45,940 nt of DNA from Prochlorococcus sp. AG-418-K17 (GTDB lineage Bacteria; Cyanobacteriota; Cyanobacteriia; PCC-6307; Cyanobiaceae), in assembly GCA_003214055.1 (NCBI GenBank), contig QCMD01000007.1, positions 1 to 45,940 on the forward strand. The letters run 5' to 3'. Under the pieces are notes generated by a model, which had not been told where the DNA came from, did no database searches, and was given only the letters and a program-made list of their open reading frames with translations. Numbering within the stretch: position 1 is the first letter of the stretch; each line of letters starts with the position of its first letter. A program made the translations under genes and the position numbers. Of this stretch, positions 1-9,150 are shown piece by piece.

Positions 1-1
1 T

Positions 2-613
2 TCTGAATTAGAAATCAAAAATTTTGGAGGAAAGATTAATAAATCAAATGATATAAAACTGCAAGATCTTGATCCAGCAAATATAGTTTATAAACAAGAA
101 AAATTAATAGCAAAAGATTTAAAGAAGTCCAAAAATGATAATAAAGATGATATTTATGATGAAAAAGAAAATGAAAATGATGTCCTAAACTCTTTTAACT
201 CAAAAGACAAAAAAGTAATAACTATTGAGCTTAATAATGATGAAAAAATTGTCTTCAGTCAACTTGGAATAAATCCACTGATAAAATTAGGGAAAGATTA
301 TCTCAACAGTAATAATACTGTTCTTATAGAAGATGATACTAATAAAGCACACGACAATATTACAAAAAATGATTCTCAATCAAAAACAAAGTTATCTTCA
401 AGTAAGCAAAGCAAGAAAATCTTAAAATCTCAAGTAAGTAAAGACAAAGATTTAAATACTAAATCTGAAGTTGATACTAAAAATCAATTACCTAAAACAA
501 CTGAGGAAAGTCAGGAATTTGAATTGAAAGAAAAAGAAAACAACAACGAAATTACTGATGAATTAAACAATGCAAGAAAAAAAAGAAGAAGGTCTTCTGC
601 TAGTCTTGAATAA
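2..613 (+). CDS. rne: Ribonuclease E/G, C-terminal part (5' end outside window)
   Basis: Open frame from the window edge to TAA at 611-613. The visible ~203 residues are a charged, Lys/Asp/Asn-rich low-complexity tail with no catalytic domain, as expected for the non-catalytic end of RNase E. The strongest clue is the end of the protein: codons 575-601 give RKKRRRSSA, close to the Arg-rich nonapeptide at the C-terminus of cyanobacterial RNase E that is known to bind polynucleotide phosphorylase. rnhB directly follows, an order I associate with Prochlorococcus. RNase E starts mRNA decay and processes RNA in the cytoplasm. The identity rests on this tail and the neighbour only, because the S1 and nuclease domains lie upstream of the window. 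Confidence 0.8.
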   Translation, partial: SELEIKNFGGKINKSNDIKLQDLDPANIVYKQEKLIAKDLKKSKNDNKDDIYDEKENENDVLNSFNSKDKKVITIELNNDEKIVFSQLGINPLIKLGKDYLNSNNTVLIEDDTNKAHDNITKNDSQSKTKLSSSKQSKKILKSQVSKDKDLNTKSEVDTKNQLPKTTEESQEFELKEKENNNEITDELNNARKKRRRSSASLE

Positions 614-1187
614 AGTATCTGAGATAGGAATTGATGAAGTAGGTAGAGGAGCTGTTTTCGGACCAGTTTTCTCTGCAGCTGTAGCATTAACAGAAAAAAA
701 TAGTTTAACTTTAAAGAAATTAGGTGTAACGGATAGTAAAAAAATACCTGCGAAAAAAAGAGAATTTCTTTTCCATAAAATTATCTCATTATCTTCTGAT
801 TACGGAATTGGACAATCCTCTGTTAGAGAAATAGATAAACTAGGTATAAGATTTGCAACTGAGCTTTCAATGCTTAGGGCTATAAAAAAATTAAAATTCA
901 AACCATCTGAACTAATAATTGATGGTCCATTAATATTAAGACCATGGAAAGGGATTCAAAAAAATATAATTTCTGGTGATTCTCAATTTACTTCAATCTC
1001 TGCTGCAAGCATTATTGCAAAAGTCTCTCGCGACAAATTAATGGAAAGATTGAATGATAAATATTTAGGATATTTGATAAATAAAAATAAAGGCTATGGA
1101 ACCAAGGAACATTTTTTAAATATTAAAAAAAAAGGAATTACAAATCTTCATAGAAAAAGTTTTTTAACAAAATTAAATTTAGTTTGA
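570..1187 (+). CDS. rnhB: Ribonuclease HII
   Basis: 205 residues, normal for RNase HII, which cuts the RNA strand of RNA-DNA hybrids and removes misincorporated ribonucleotides. The signature IDEVGRG gives D22 and E23. DGP gives D118, and D137 precedes [12 protein letters not shown], completing the acidic set by family comparison. The ATG at 570 lies inside rne, overlapping it by 44 bases in another frame, and has no clear Shine-Dalgarno sequence. A TTG at 606 is an alternative start, placed after the purine-rich GAAGAAGG. Translational coupling to rne is likely. The 3' end overlaps the convergent DUF1997 gene by 9 bases. Confidence 0.93.
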   Translation: MQEKKEEGLLLVLNKVSEIGIDEVGRGAVFGPVFSAAVALTEKNSLTLKKLGVTDSKKIPAKKREFLFHKIISLSSDYGIGQSSVREIDKLGIRFATELSMLRAIKKLKFKPSELIIDGPLILRPWKGIQKNIISGDSQFTSISAASIIAKVSRDKLMERLNDKYLGYLINKNKGYGTKEHFLNIKKKGITNLHRKSFLTKLNLV

Positions 1188-1691
1188 TTCACACCAATCT
1201 AAAAAATCTTTTACTAATTGTTTCTGAACTCTAGACTTTATGCCCAACAGTATCCCATTCAACACAGAACGACCTGTAGATTCTAAAATTTTCTTTGGAA
1301 CTAACTTTAATAAAGATGGTTGACTCACAGATACTCCCAAAAGTGCTTCTCCCTCTAATCCAATATCAGTTGCTTGCAAATTTGCTTTTAAAATAAGATT
1401 AAAATCATCCACAATTCCCAAACCATCTAAAGTGCTATCAAGGGCGCTCATATTTAAAACACCATTTTTGTTCTCTACTGCTATTGATACAACAGGGTTA
1501 ATGTCTAATTGAAATACCTTGAAACTTGTTACTGTATACTTGTATTTACCTCCCCCTTCAGGTACTAATTTATTGGAGTCCAGCATTGCTCCAACAACTC
1601 TTTCTTCTTCCAAAAGGTAGTTAGAAAGGTACTTTTTATTCCTTGTTACAGAAAGTTTAAGTTTCTGTTTAGCATCAAAAGCCAACAGCAT
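1179..1691 (-). CDS. DUF1997 family protein
   Basis: 170-residue protein matching, from memory, the DUF1997 family of cyanobacteria and plastid-bearing eukaryotes, whose biochemical role is not established. The sequence is an alternating beta-rich domain, with the stretch around [20 protein letters not shown] typical of the family, and a basic C-terminal helix ending DFLDWCES. No signal peptide or membrane segment is visible. The ATG at 1691 is 52 bases from the divergent pheA start, so the two probably share a small promoter region. It converges on rnhB with a 9-base overlap. Confidence 0.75.
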   Translation of the reverse strand: MLLAFDAKQKLKLSVTRNKKYLSNYLLEEERVVGAMLDSNKLVPEGGGKYKYTVTSFKVFQLDINPVVSIAVENKNGVLNMSALDSTLDGLGIVDDFNLILKANLQATDIGLEGEALLGVSVSQPSLLKLVPKKILESTGRSVLNGILLGIKSRVQKQLVKDFLDWCESN

Positions 1692-1743
1692 GCTCTATAT
1701 ACCCCCAATGCTTAATTGATCTCTTTTTTTTTTAAAATTTACC

Positions 1744-2586
1744 ATGCGCAAACAAGTTGCATATTTAGGTCCTAAAGGGACTTACGCAGAAAAAGCAGCT
1801 AATATTCTATCAAAGCTTGCGAATTTCCAGACTCCTATATTTGTACCATGTAATGGGCTGAAATCGGTTATTAAATCAATAGCCTACAACAATTGTGATG
1901 CAGCAGTAGTGCCTATAGAAAATTCTGTAGAAGGAGGAGTTACTGCAACCTTAGACGCACTATGGAAATTTCCTGATATCAACATTAACAAAGCTATTGT
2001 TTTACCGATAAAACATGCATTAATTAGTGATGGAGAAATCTCAGGTATATCTGAAGTATTATCCCATCCCCAAGCATTAGCTCAATGTTCTGAGTGGCTT
2101 TCTGAGAATCTTCCAGAGGCAATAACTCTACCAACCAACTCTACATCGGAAGCTGTTCAAATGGTTAAGGGTAGTACATTTAGAGCCGCTATCGGATCAA
2201 AATCATTAATAAAAATTGAAGGGCTTAAAGAGTTAGCTTTTCCTATTAATGATGTACAAGGAAATTGCACCAGATTTGTTTTGTTAAGTAAAGAATTCAT
2301 ATCTGCTGAGTCTGCAAATATTGCCAGTTTTGCTTTCTCACTACTTTCTAATAAACCTGGAGCTTTATTAGAAGCTTTAAATTTTATTGCAGAATTTGGA
2401 TTCAACATGAGCAAGATTGAATCAAGGCCTTCCAAAAGGGAATTGGGAGAATATATAATCTATATTGACCTTGAGATAAATAATAATTATGAAAACTTTT
2501 TTGAACTAAAAAAGAATCTAAACCCTTTGTGTGAGCATTTTGTTGACTTTGGTTGTTATTCCTCAGAGAATATTAATTTAGATTAA
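1744..2586 (+). CDS. pheA: Prephenate dehydratase
   Basis: 280 residues. The enzyme converts prephenate to phenylpyruvate in phenylalanine synthesis. The N-terminal PDT domain begins AYLGPKGTYAEKAA (from residue 6), contains VVPIENSVEGGV (about 55-66), and carries the catalytic Thr-Arg-Phe motif at 176-178. A C-terminal ACT domain (about 195-270) has GALL (206-209) and ESRP (226-229), the phenylalanine-binding motifs, so feedback inhibition by phenylalanine is expected. There is no chorismate mutase domain, so this is the monofunctional type. The stop is one base from the convergent methyltransferase gene. Confidence 0.96.
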   Translation: MRKQVAYLGPKGTYAEKAANILSKLANFQTPIFVPCNGLKSVIKSIAYNNCDAAVVPIENSVEGGVTATLDALWKFPDININKAIVLPIKHALISDGEISGISEVLSHPQALAQCSEWLSENLPEAITLPTNSTSEAVQMVKGSTFRAAIGSKSLIKIEGLKELAFPINDVQGNCTRFVLLSKEFISAESANIASFAFSLLSNKPGALLEALNFIAEFGFNMSKIESRPSKRELGEYIIYIDLEINNNYENFFELKKNLNPLCEHFVDFGCYSSENINLD

Positions 2587-2587
2587 A

Positions 2588-3526
2588 TCATCCTCGACAT
2601 TTATAAACTCCAAATTCCATTAAACCTTTTCTGAACGCCCAATTCATAAGAATAATTGTAGGAACTTCTCTGATAGATTTAATTATGGCTAATGGGCCAA
2701 GAGATAAGATTGCATTAGGTCTTTTAAATCCTTCTAAAATTGAATCATACCAAGATGGATTTGTATATAAATTCCAATTTTCAGTGAAGACATTGCCAGC
2801 ACTATTTTGATTAGTTGAAATAATATTTCCAAAATCTTTTATACTAATAAAATTGGGATGAACCCACTGTTCTAGTAACTGTTTTAATACAATTTTTTCT
2901 AAAAAGGATGGTGGATAATTTTTAAGATCTCTCGAATTCCAATCTGCTAAGGCAAAGTATCCACCAGGTCTAAGTATTCTTAACATTTCATCTGCAAATT
3001 TAAATTTATCATTCATATGAGCACCTGCTTCAACACTCCAAACACCATCAAATGAACCATCTTCAAATTTCAAATCTAAAGCATCCATAACTTTGAAGTT
3101 GCAATTCAGTCCTGATGGGGTCAATTCACTTGCTCTTTTAACTTGTGCTGGGCTAATTGTTATTCCGGTCACATTAAATCCATAATATTCTGCAAGAATC
3201 CTAGAACTTCCACCTATTCCACAACCTACGTCAAGGATATTAGAACCACTTGGTAGTTTATCTAAACCGCTCCATCTGACCAGTTCATGAACAAATTGAA
3301 TTTTAGCTTTCCTAAAGTCAACATTTTTTTTATCTGGCGGATAAAAACCTAAATGAATATGTTCTCCCCACAATCTTTCAAGTAATTTATCCTGAGTCCA
3401 GGAATCATATGCTGAAGCTACGGTTTGTGAGGAAATATATTTTCTTGTTTTTGTTCTCCAGAGTAATATAAAAAAAGACAAAGAAATTATTATTAAAAAT
3501 AAATAAGGTAATAACAATTTAGACAT
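2588..3526 (-). CDS. MPBQ/MSBQ methyltransferase (plastoquinone/tocopherol synthesis)
   Basis: 312-residue SAM-dependent methyltransferase. An N-terminal hydrophobic segment (about residues 4-23) is a membrane anchor. The SAM-binding motif ILDVGCGIGGSS lies at 97-108, followed by VTGITISPAQVKRASEL. The layout and stretches such as VASAYDSWT, WGEHIHLG and WSVEAGAHM resemble Synechocystis Sll0418, the 2-methyl-6-phytylbenzoquinol methyltransferase, as I remember it, more than the related gamma-tocopherol or sterol methyltransferases. That enzyme makes tocopherol and plastoquinone precursors at membranes. The gene starts directly after the LON-domain gene stop, so the two are probably co-transcribed. 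Exact quinol preference is inferred. Confidence 0.8.
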   Translation of the reverse strand: MSKLLLPYLFLIIISLSFFILLWRTKTRKYISSQTVASAYDSWTQDKLLERLWGEHIHLGFYPPDKKNVDFRKAKIQFVHELVRWSGLDKLPSGSNILDVGCGIGGSSRILAEYYGFNVTGITISPAQVKRASELTPSGLNCNFKVMDALDLKFEDGSFDGVWSVEAGAHMNDKFKFADEMLRILRPGGYFALADWNSRDLKNYPPSFLEKIVLKQLLEQWVHPNFISIKDFGNIISTNQNSAGNVFTENWNLYTNPSWYDSILEGFKRPNAILSLGPLAIIKSIREVPTIILMNWAFRKGLMEFGVYKCRG

Positions 3527-4183
3527 TTAATTTTCTTTTATATCAGGGAAACTTTCTTTTAAAGCTGTTCTGGCAGCGAGTTGTTTTCTTGTATGATCTA
3601 GCATTTCAAACTCTCTAAGCAAACGGTTATAGGTATTCCTTTCCTCAAGGAGTCTTTGCTGTTCTTCTGCAACTGCACCTCCAAGATGAGAACCTATCCA
3701 AAATGACAACTCCATGGGATTATCAGGTAACTTATCGGGAAGATTTTTTTTGGAATTAGTTAATTTGCTGGTTAATTTCACAACATCTCTTAGTGCCTCA
3801 GTAACAGTGTCTTTTAAAGCATCTAACTTTTGAAAATTATCAACATTTTCATCATTAACCCAACTAACCATTGCTGAACAATATGGAGTTGAACGAATAA
3901 CCTCTAGAATTTGAAATCTTTGTTGACCAAGTGTAATTATATTACTTCTTCCGTCCTCTGCAGTTTGATGTTTAATTATTTGAGCACAACATCCTATATT
4001 TGCCATACTTTTAGTATTCGAATCCCATTTTATAACTCCAAACATAGAGTCAGTTTCAAGTACAGACTGTAACATCATTCTGTATCTTGATTCAAAAATA
4101 TGTAGAGGTAAAACTTCCTGTGGGAAAAGAACCACCTCTGGCAATGGGAATATAGGTAATTCTCTTACTGAGAGTTCTCCCAT
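3527..4183 (-). CDS. LON-domain substrate-binding protein (no protease domain)
   Basis: 218 residues beginning VRELPIFPLPEVVLFPQEVLPLHIFE, the typical start of the N-terminal domain of ATP-dependent protease La (Lon). There is no AAA+ or Ser-Lys protease domain, so this is a stand-alone LON-domain protein, common in cyanobacteria and of unproven function. It may select protein substrates or act as an adaptor. The C-terminal part (about 165-210) is helical and charged. It lies 57 bases downstream of rpsJ on the same strand and abuts the methyltransferase gene, so read-through from the str cluster is possible. Confidence 0.85.
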   Translation of the reverse strand: MGELSVRELPIFPLPEVVLFPQEVLPLHIFESRYRMMLQSVLETDSMFGVIKWDSNTKSMANIGCCAQIIKHQTAEDGRSNIITLGQQRFQILEVIRSTPYCSAMVSWVNDENVDNFQKLDALKDTVTEALRDVVKLTSKLTNSKKNLPDKLPDNPMELSFWIGSHLGGAVAEEQQRLLEERNTYNRLLREFEMLDHTRKQLAARTALKESFPDIKEN

Positions 4184-4240
4184 TCAATCCTCTACTATTA
4201 TTATCTTATATTAGTAAATTTAAGTATGTTTCGGGCTTTA

Positions 4241-4561
4241 TTAAAGTTTAACTTCTATATCAACTCCACTAGGAAGATCTAGTTTCATAAGAGCATCTAT
4301 AGTTTTAGCTGATGGACTATAAATATCAATAATTCTTCTATGGGTTCTCGTTTCAAAATGCTCTCTAGAGTCTTTATCAACATGTGGTGATCGTAATACA
4401 CAATATATTTTTCTTTTTGTGGGTAAAGGGATTGGACCTATAGCTGAAGCAGAGGTCGTATCGGCGGTTTGTATTATTTTGTCGCAAGATAAATCAAGCA
4501 TTCTTCTATCAAAAGCTTTTAACCTTATTCGTATTTTTTGTTGTGCAATAGATGCAGTCAT
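4241..4561 (-). CDS. rpsJ: 30S ribosomal protein S10
   Basis: 106 residues, the usual S10 length, with [14 protein letters not shown] and [17 protein letters not shown], both characteristic. S10 sits in the 30S head and in other bacteria also binds NusB in antitermination. Here it closes the rpsL-rpsG-fusA-tufA series rather than heading the S10 operon, an arrangement usual in cyanobacteria. A 101-base gap containing a 9-bp hairpin separates it from tufA. Confidence 0.97.
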   Translation of the reverse strand: MTASIAQQKIRIRLKAFDRRMLDLSCDKIIQTADTTSASAIGPIPLPTKRKIYCVLRSPHVDKDSREHFETRTHRRIIDIYSPSAKTIDALMKLDLPSGVDIEVKL

Positions 4562-4585
4562 AATTTAAAATTTATTTCTGATGGA

Positions 4586-4610
4586 AGGGTTATTAGTAAG
4601 AAATAACCCT
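4586..4610 (-). other. Hairpin between tufA and rpsJ
   Basis: Perfect 9-bp inverted repeat: AGGGTTATT at 4586-4594 and AATAACCCT at 4602-4610, with a 7-base loop. No U-tract follows on the minus strand, so it is not a standard intrinsic terminator. It could be an RNA-processing site or a partial attenuator setting the tufA:rpsJ ratio. The function is inferred only. Confidence 0.4.
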
Positions 4611-4662
4611 AAACCAAACTTTACTTTAAGTGATTAAGGGTCCTTTCTAAAACTCTTTAACC

Positions 4663-5862
4663 TTATTTAAGAATCTTAGAAACGACACCAGCGCCGATTG
4701 TACGGCCTCCCTCTCTAATTGCAAAGCGCATACCTTGTTCGATAGCAACTGGACAAATTAATTCTCCGGTCATTTTAATTCTATCGCCAGGCATTACCAT
4801 TTCAACGTTTGAACCATCATCAGAGGTAAACGCGGTAATTTGGCCTGTTACATCAGTTGTTCTGATGTAGAACTGAGGTCTATAACCTGCGAAGAAAGGT
4901 GTATGTCTACCTCCTTCCTCTTTTTTGAGAACATAAACTTCACCTTCGAATTGAGTATGAGGAGTAATTGATCCTTTCTTAACAAGTACCATCCCTCTCT
5001 CAATATCTTCTTTTTGAACTCCACGTAAAAGTAGCCCTACATTATCACCAGCCATACCCTCGTCAAGAAGCTTCCGGAACATTTCAACTCCAGTAACAGT
5101 AGTTACTCTTGTATCTCTTATTCCTACAATTTCAACTTCTTCTCCAACTTTAACTTTGCCTCTTTCAATTCTTCCGGTAGCAACAGTACCTCTACCTGTA
5201 ATTGAAAAAACATCTTCAACAGCCATCAAGAAAGGCTTATCAACTTCTCTTTCTGGTTCTGGAATACTAGCATCAACTGCTTTCATTAATTCCTCAATCT
5301 TAGACTCCCAAGTTGTATCTCCCTCAAGAGCTTTTAAACCTGAAACTTGAACAATTGGGATATCATCACCTGGGAAATCATAACTATCTAAAAGTTCTCT
5401 AATTTCCATTTCAACAAGCTCAATAATTTCTTCGTCATCAACCATGTCACATTTATTAAGAGCAACAACTAAAGCTGGAACTCCAACTTGTTTAGCTAGA
5501 AGAATATGCTCTTTTGTTTGAGCCATTGGTCCGTCTGTAGCTGCACATACAAGGATTGCACCATCCATTTGAGCTGCCCCCGTGATCATATTTTTGACAT
5601 AATCAGCATGCCCCGGGCAATCCACATGCGCATAGTGTCTACCTTCGGTTTCATATTCTACGTGGGCTGTATTGATCGTTATGCCACGTTCTCTTTCTTC
5701 TGGGGCACCATCTATGTCTCCATAGTCTTGTGCTTGTGCTTGTCCTTTTTTGGCTAGTACATTGGTAATAGCAGCAGTAAGGGTAGTTTTTCCATGATCA
5801 ACGTGGCCAATAGTACCTATGTTGACATGTGGTTTGTTCCTTTCGAACTTCTCGCGAGCCAT
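4663..5862 (-). CDS. tufA: Translation elongation factor Tu
   Basis: 399 residues, slightly longer than E. coli EF-Tu, as in other cyanobacteria. G1 is GHVDHGKT (19-26). [12 protein letters not shown] (G3) and NKCD (G4) follow, then domains 2 and 3, ending [10 protein letters not shown]. It carries aminoacyl-tRNA to the ribosome A site using GTP. It lies 49 bases downstream of fusA in the str cluster. Codon use looks more selected than in neighbouring non-translation genes, in keeping with very high expression. Confidence 0.98.
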   Translation of the reverse strand: MAREKFERNKPHVNIGTIGHVDHGKTTLTAAITNVLAKKGQAQAQDYGDIDGAPEERERGITINTAHVEYETEGRHYAHVDCPGHADYVKNMITGAAQMDGAILVCAATDGPMAQTKEHILLAKQVGVPALVVALNKCDMVDDEEIIELVEMEIRELLDSYDFPGDDIPIVQVSGLKALEGDTTWESKIEELMKAVDASIPEPEREVDKPFLMAVEDVFSITGRGTVATGRIERGKVKVGEEVEIVGIRDTRVTTVTGVEMFRKLLDEGMAGDNVGLLLRGVQKEDIERGMVLVKKGSITPHTQFEGEVYVLKKEEGGRHTPFFAGYRPQFYIRTTDVTGQITAFTSDDGSNVEMVMPGDRIKMTGELICPVAIEQGMRFAIREGGRTIGAGVVSKILK

Positions 5863-5911
5863 TTTAAATTAAAGAATCGGGGTTAAAAGTGTTTAAATTT
5901 AGAGGTAGAGA

Positions 5912-7987
5912 TCAGGAATTGCCCTGATTCTTGGAAATGATAGCTTCAGCAACATTACGGGGAACTTCCTCATAATTTGCGAACTCCATTGAAAATATAC
6001 CCCGACCTTGAGTCATTGATCGGAGTTGAGTTGCATAACCAAACATTTCGGCTAGAGGCACTTTGGCCTGAACCTTAGACAAGCCATCATCGACGGATTG
6101 TCCTTCGACTTGACCTCTCCTTGAGGAAAGATCGCCAATTACAGATCCAAGAAAGTCGTCGGGACTTTCGACCTCGACTTTCATCATAGGCTCTAACAGG
6201 ACAGGGTTGCATTTTTTGACCCCATCTTTAAAAGCCATAGAACCTGCAATTTTGAAGGCCATTTCAGATGAGTCTACATCGTGGAATGAACCATCGACTA
6301 GTGTTACTTTTACATCAATGAGTGGATAACCGGCAAGAACACCAGATTCACACGTTTCTTTCATCCCATTTGATGCTGGTCCAATATATTCTTTTGGTAC
6401 AGCCCCACCAACAATTTTGTTAACAAATTCAAAACCTTTCCCAACTTCAGCCGGCTCCATTTCAATAATCACATGACCATATTGACCTTTACCTCCAGTC
6501 TGTCTAGCATATTTCCCCTCGCCTTTTGAACTTGACCTGATTGTCTCTCGATAAGAAACTTGAGGAGCTCCAATATTAGCTTCAACTTTGAATTCCCTTA
6601 GCATTCTGTCTACAAGAATTTCTAAATGTAATTCACCCATACCTGCTATCACAGTTTGATTAGTTTCAGGATCTGTACTTACCCTAAAAGTTGGATCTTC
6701 CTCCGACAAAGCTGTTAATGCCTTAGACAATTTTTCCATATCTCCTTTTGTTTTAGGTTCAACAGCAACAGAAATAACTGGCTCAGGGATAAATAAAGTT
6801 TCTAGAACAATTGGATCATCTGTATTGCATAAAGTATCTCCAGTAGTAGTATTTTTAAGGCCTAACACAGCTCCTAAATCTCCAGCTCTTAACTCATCAA
6901 CCTCTTCCCTTTCATCTGCTTTAAGAATTACTAACCTCGAAATTCTTTCCTTTGCATCTTTTGTAGAATTCATTACATAACTACCTTTTGATAAAACACC
7001 CGAATACATTCTTACGAAAGTTAATTTTCCGTAAGGATCAGACATCACCTTAAAAGCTAGTGCGCTAAATGGTGCATTATCATCTGATGGTCTTATGTCT
7101 TCCTTGCCACTGGGTAAGACACCTTGTATGGGTTTAACATCAACTGGAGCTGGCAAATAATCAACGACTGCATCCAAAACTAGTTGAACACCCTTATTTT
7201 TAAAAGCCGAGCCGCACAATACAGGAACCAATCCATGTTTTAAAACACCTTCCCTTATCCCTTTTTTTAATTGTTCTTCTGTTAATTCTCCTTTATCAAG
7301 AAAAATTTCAATTAATTCCTCGTCATTTTCTGCAACACTTTCCATCAATTTGTTTCTCCATTCAGAAGCCTCTTCTTCCATATCTGAAGGAATTGGAGCT
7401 TCTTCGATATCAGTCCCTAAATCGTTTTTATATAAGTAAGCTTTATTGCTGACTAAATCAATAATGCCTGAGAGATCACCTTCAGCTCCAATGGGAAGTT
7501 GTATAGGTAATGCATTTGCTTTAAGACGGTCCTTAATTTGCTTATTGACTTTTAAGAAATCAGCTCCTGTTCTATCCATCTTATTAACAAAAACCATTCT
7601 TGGGACCGAGTATCTATCTGCTTGACGCCAAACTGTTTCTGATTGTGGTTGAACCCCTCCTACAGCACAAAAAACAGCAATAACGCCGTCTAGGACTCGC
7701 ATAGATCTTTCTACCTCAATAGTGAAATCAACGTGTCCTGGAGTATCTATGATATTGATTCTATGATCTTGCCAACTAGTAGATATTGCTGCAGCTGTGA
7801 TAGTAATACCTCTCTCTCTCTCTTGAGCCATCCAATCAGTTACTGCAGCCCCATCATGAACCTCTCCAATTTTGTGAACAACTCCCGAATAGAACAAAAT
7901 TCTCTCAGTTGTTGTTGTCTTACCAGCATCAATATGAGCGGCTATACCTATGTTTCTTACTCGTTCTAGGGGAAAGTCGCGTGCCAA
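5912..7987 (-). CDS. fusA: Translation elongation factor G
   Basis: 691 residues, standard for EF-G. The GTPase domain has AHIDAGKT (17-24), [16 protein letters not shown] (G3) and [10 protein letters not shown] (G4). Domains II-V follow, with [10 protein letters not shown] and a C-terminal [14 protein letters not shown] typical of domain V. The factor drives translocation of tRNA and mRNA on the ribosome and, with RRF, recycling. It sits between rpsG (98-base gap with a small hairpin) and tufA (49-base gap). Confidence 0.98.
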   Translation of the reverse strand: MARDFPLERVRNIGIAAHIDAGKTTTTERILFYSGVVHKIGEVHDGAAVTDWMAQERERGITITAAAISTSWQDHRINIIDTPGHVDFTIEVERSMRVLDGVIAVFCAVGGVQPQSETVWRQADRYSVPRMVFVNKMDRTGADFLKVNKQIKDRLKANALPIQLPIGAEGDLSGIIDLVSNKAYLYKNDLGTDIEEAPIPSDMEEEASEWRNKLMESVAENDEELIEIFLDKGELTEEQLKKGIREGVLKHGLVPVLCGSAFKNKGVQLVLDAVVDYLPAPVDVKPIQGVLPSGKEDIRPSDDNAPFSALAFKVMSDPYGKLTFVRMYSGVLSKGSYVMNSTKDAKERISRLVILKADEREEVDELRAGDLGAVLGLKNTTTGDTLCNTDDPIVLETLFIPEPVISVAVEPKTKGDMEKLSKALTALSEEDPTFRVSTDPETNQTVIAGMGELHLEILVDRMLREFKVEANIGAPQVSYRETIRSSSKGEGKYARQTGGKGQYGHVIIEMEPAEVGKGFEFVNKIVGGAVPKEYIGPASNGMKETCESGVLAGYPLIDVKVTLVDGSFHDVDSSEMAFKIAGSMAFKDGVKKCNPVLLEPMMKVEVESPDDFLGSVIGDLSSRRGQVEGQSVDDGLSKVQAKVPLAEMFGYATQLRSMTQGRGIFSMEFANYEEVPRNVAEAIISKNQGNS

Positions 7988-8025
7988 TTTAAAAGCTCCA
8001 AATACAATGATTTTAAAATGAATGG

Positions 8026-8046
8026 AGTTTACCGTAAAAGTAAACT
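8026..8046 (-). repeat. Small inverted repeat between rpsG and fusA
   Basis: AGTTTAC at 8026-8032 and GTAAACT at 8040-8046 form 7-bp perfect arms around a 7-base spacer. There is no poly-U run, so it is not a clear terminator. It may form a weak hairpin upstream of the fusA start. It is AT-rich and could be chance. Confidence 0.3.
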
Positions 8047-8085
8047 TTTATAATAATAAACTAATTAAGTACCTTTTTGACGAAA

Positions 8086-8556
8086 TTAATATCTGTAATG
8101 AGCAAAAGCTTTATTAGCTTCAGCCATTTTGTGAGTATCTTCTCTTTTCTTAACTGCACTTCCAGTTTCATTTGCAGCATCCATTAATTCCCCAGCAAGT
8201 TTTTGTGACATACTTTTACCATTTCTTGCCCGAGAAAAAGTAACAAGCCATCTCAAAGCCATAGCTGTGCCTCTTTCTTGACGAACTTCCATAGGTACCT
8301 GATAAGTTGCACCCCCAACTCTTCTTGCTCTAACTTCAACGAGAGGCGTTGCATTCTTAACCGCCGTTTCAAACAACTCGACAGCATTTCCTCCAGTTCT
8401 TTCACTTATAAGTGAAAAAGCGTCAGACAATATTCTTTGAGCTGTAGATTTTTTGCCATGTTTCATTAATCTAGAGATCATCATTGAGGCAAGACGACTA
8501 TTAAATTGTGGATCTGGTAAAACTGGTCTTTTTACTGCAGCATTTCGACGTGACAT
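8086..8556 (-). CDS. rpsG: 30S ribosomal protein S7
   Basis: 156 residues, the standard length. It begins [10 protein letters not shown] and contains [12 protein letters not shown] and RALRW-like (MALRWLV) S7 signatures. S7 nucleates assembly of the 30S head by binding 16S rRNA and lies at the mRNA exit. The gene is 24 bases downstream of rpsL and leads to fusA, so it is part of the str operon. Confidence 0.97.
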   Translation of the reverse strand: MSRRNAAVKRPVLPDPQFNSRLASMMISRLMKHGKKSTAQRILSDAFSLISERTGGNAVELFETAVKNATPLVEVRARRVGGATYQVPMEVRQERGTAMALRWLVTFSRARNGKSMSQKLAGELMDAANETGSAVKKREDTHKMAEANKAFAHYRY

Positions 8557-8580
8557 GTTTCAAAAAAGTGTTGTTAAAAA

Positions 8581-8955
8581 TTAATCTTTTGGAGATTTAG
8601 CCCCATACTTGGATCTGGATTGGCGTCTATCTTTGACTCCAGAAGTATCTAATGTACCTCTTATTATATGATATCTGACTCCCGGCAAATCCTTTACTCT
8701 TCCACCCCTTAGTAGTACAACTGAGTGTTCTTGCAAATTATGACCAATACCTGGGATATAGGCTGTTACTTCAAAACCAGAAGTCAATCTTACCCTCGCA
8801 ACTTTTCTCAAAGCTGAATTAGGTTTTTTAGGAGTAGATGTATAAACTCTTGTACATACACCTCTTCTCTCAGGACAAGCCTTGAGTGCAGGAGATTTTG
8901 TTTTTCTCGTCAGACGTTTTCTTTCTGAACCTATTAATTGGGAAATGGTGGGCAT
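8581..8955 (-). CDS. rpsL: 30S ribosomal protein S12
   Basis: 124 residues. It contains [18 protein letters not shown] and [13 protein letters not shown], the conserved decoding-centre loops. The lysine in TPKKPNS corresponds to the residue mutated in streptomycin-resistant strains of other bacteria, so the wild-type form is present. S12 monitors codon-anticodon pairing. It is the first gene of the minus-strand str cluster. Its promoter must lie in the 195-base gap shared with divergent gltB. Confidence 0.98.
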   Translation of the reverse strand: MPTISQLIGSERKRLTRKTKSPALKACPERRGVCTRVYTSTPKKPNSALRKVARVRLTSGFEVTAYIPGIGHNLQEHSVVLLRGGRVKDLPGVRYHIIRGTLDTSGVKDRRQSRSKYGAKSPKD

Positions 8956-9107
8956 CTATTATCTTTAGATAAAAATAAACATTCAACTATCATAACCTTT
9001 TACAAGCACCAACTAAAAGTTTTTAATCATATTTTCTTAAAATTTTTTGAAATTAATATTCTTTGGTAAATATTCATTATCTTTAGATTTATTTTCATTT
9101 TTATTTT

Positions 9108-9113
9108 TATAAT
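9108..9113 (+). promoter_or_regulatory. Candidate -10 element of gltB
   Basis: Perfect TATAAT 38 bases upstream of the gltB ATG, in the rpsL/gltB divergent gap (8956-9150). No good -35 hexamer is visible, and the region is very AT-rich, so chance is possible. I saw nothing else definite in this gap. Confidence 0.4.
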
Positions 9114-9150
9114 AGAAATACATAAATAACTAAATTGAATTAAATAATCT

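Noticed and set aside
9066..9079. Possible NtcA site (GTA-N8-TAC-like) before gltB
   Set aside because: The second half reads TTA instead of TAC and the distance to the candidate -10 is too long, so it does not meet the consensus.
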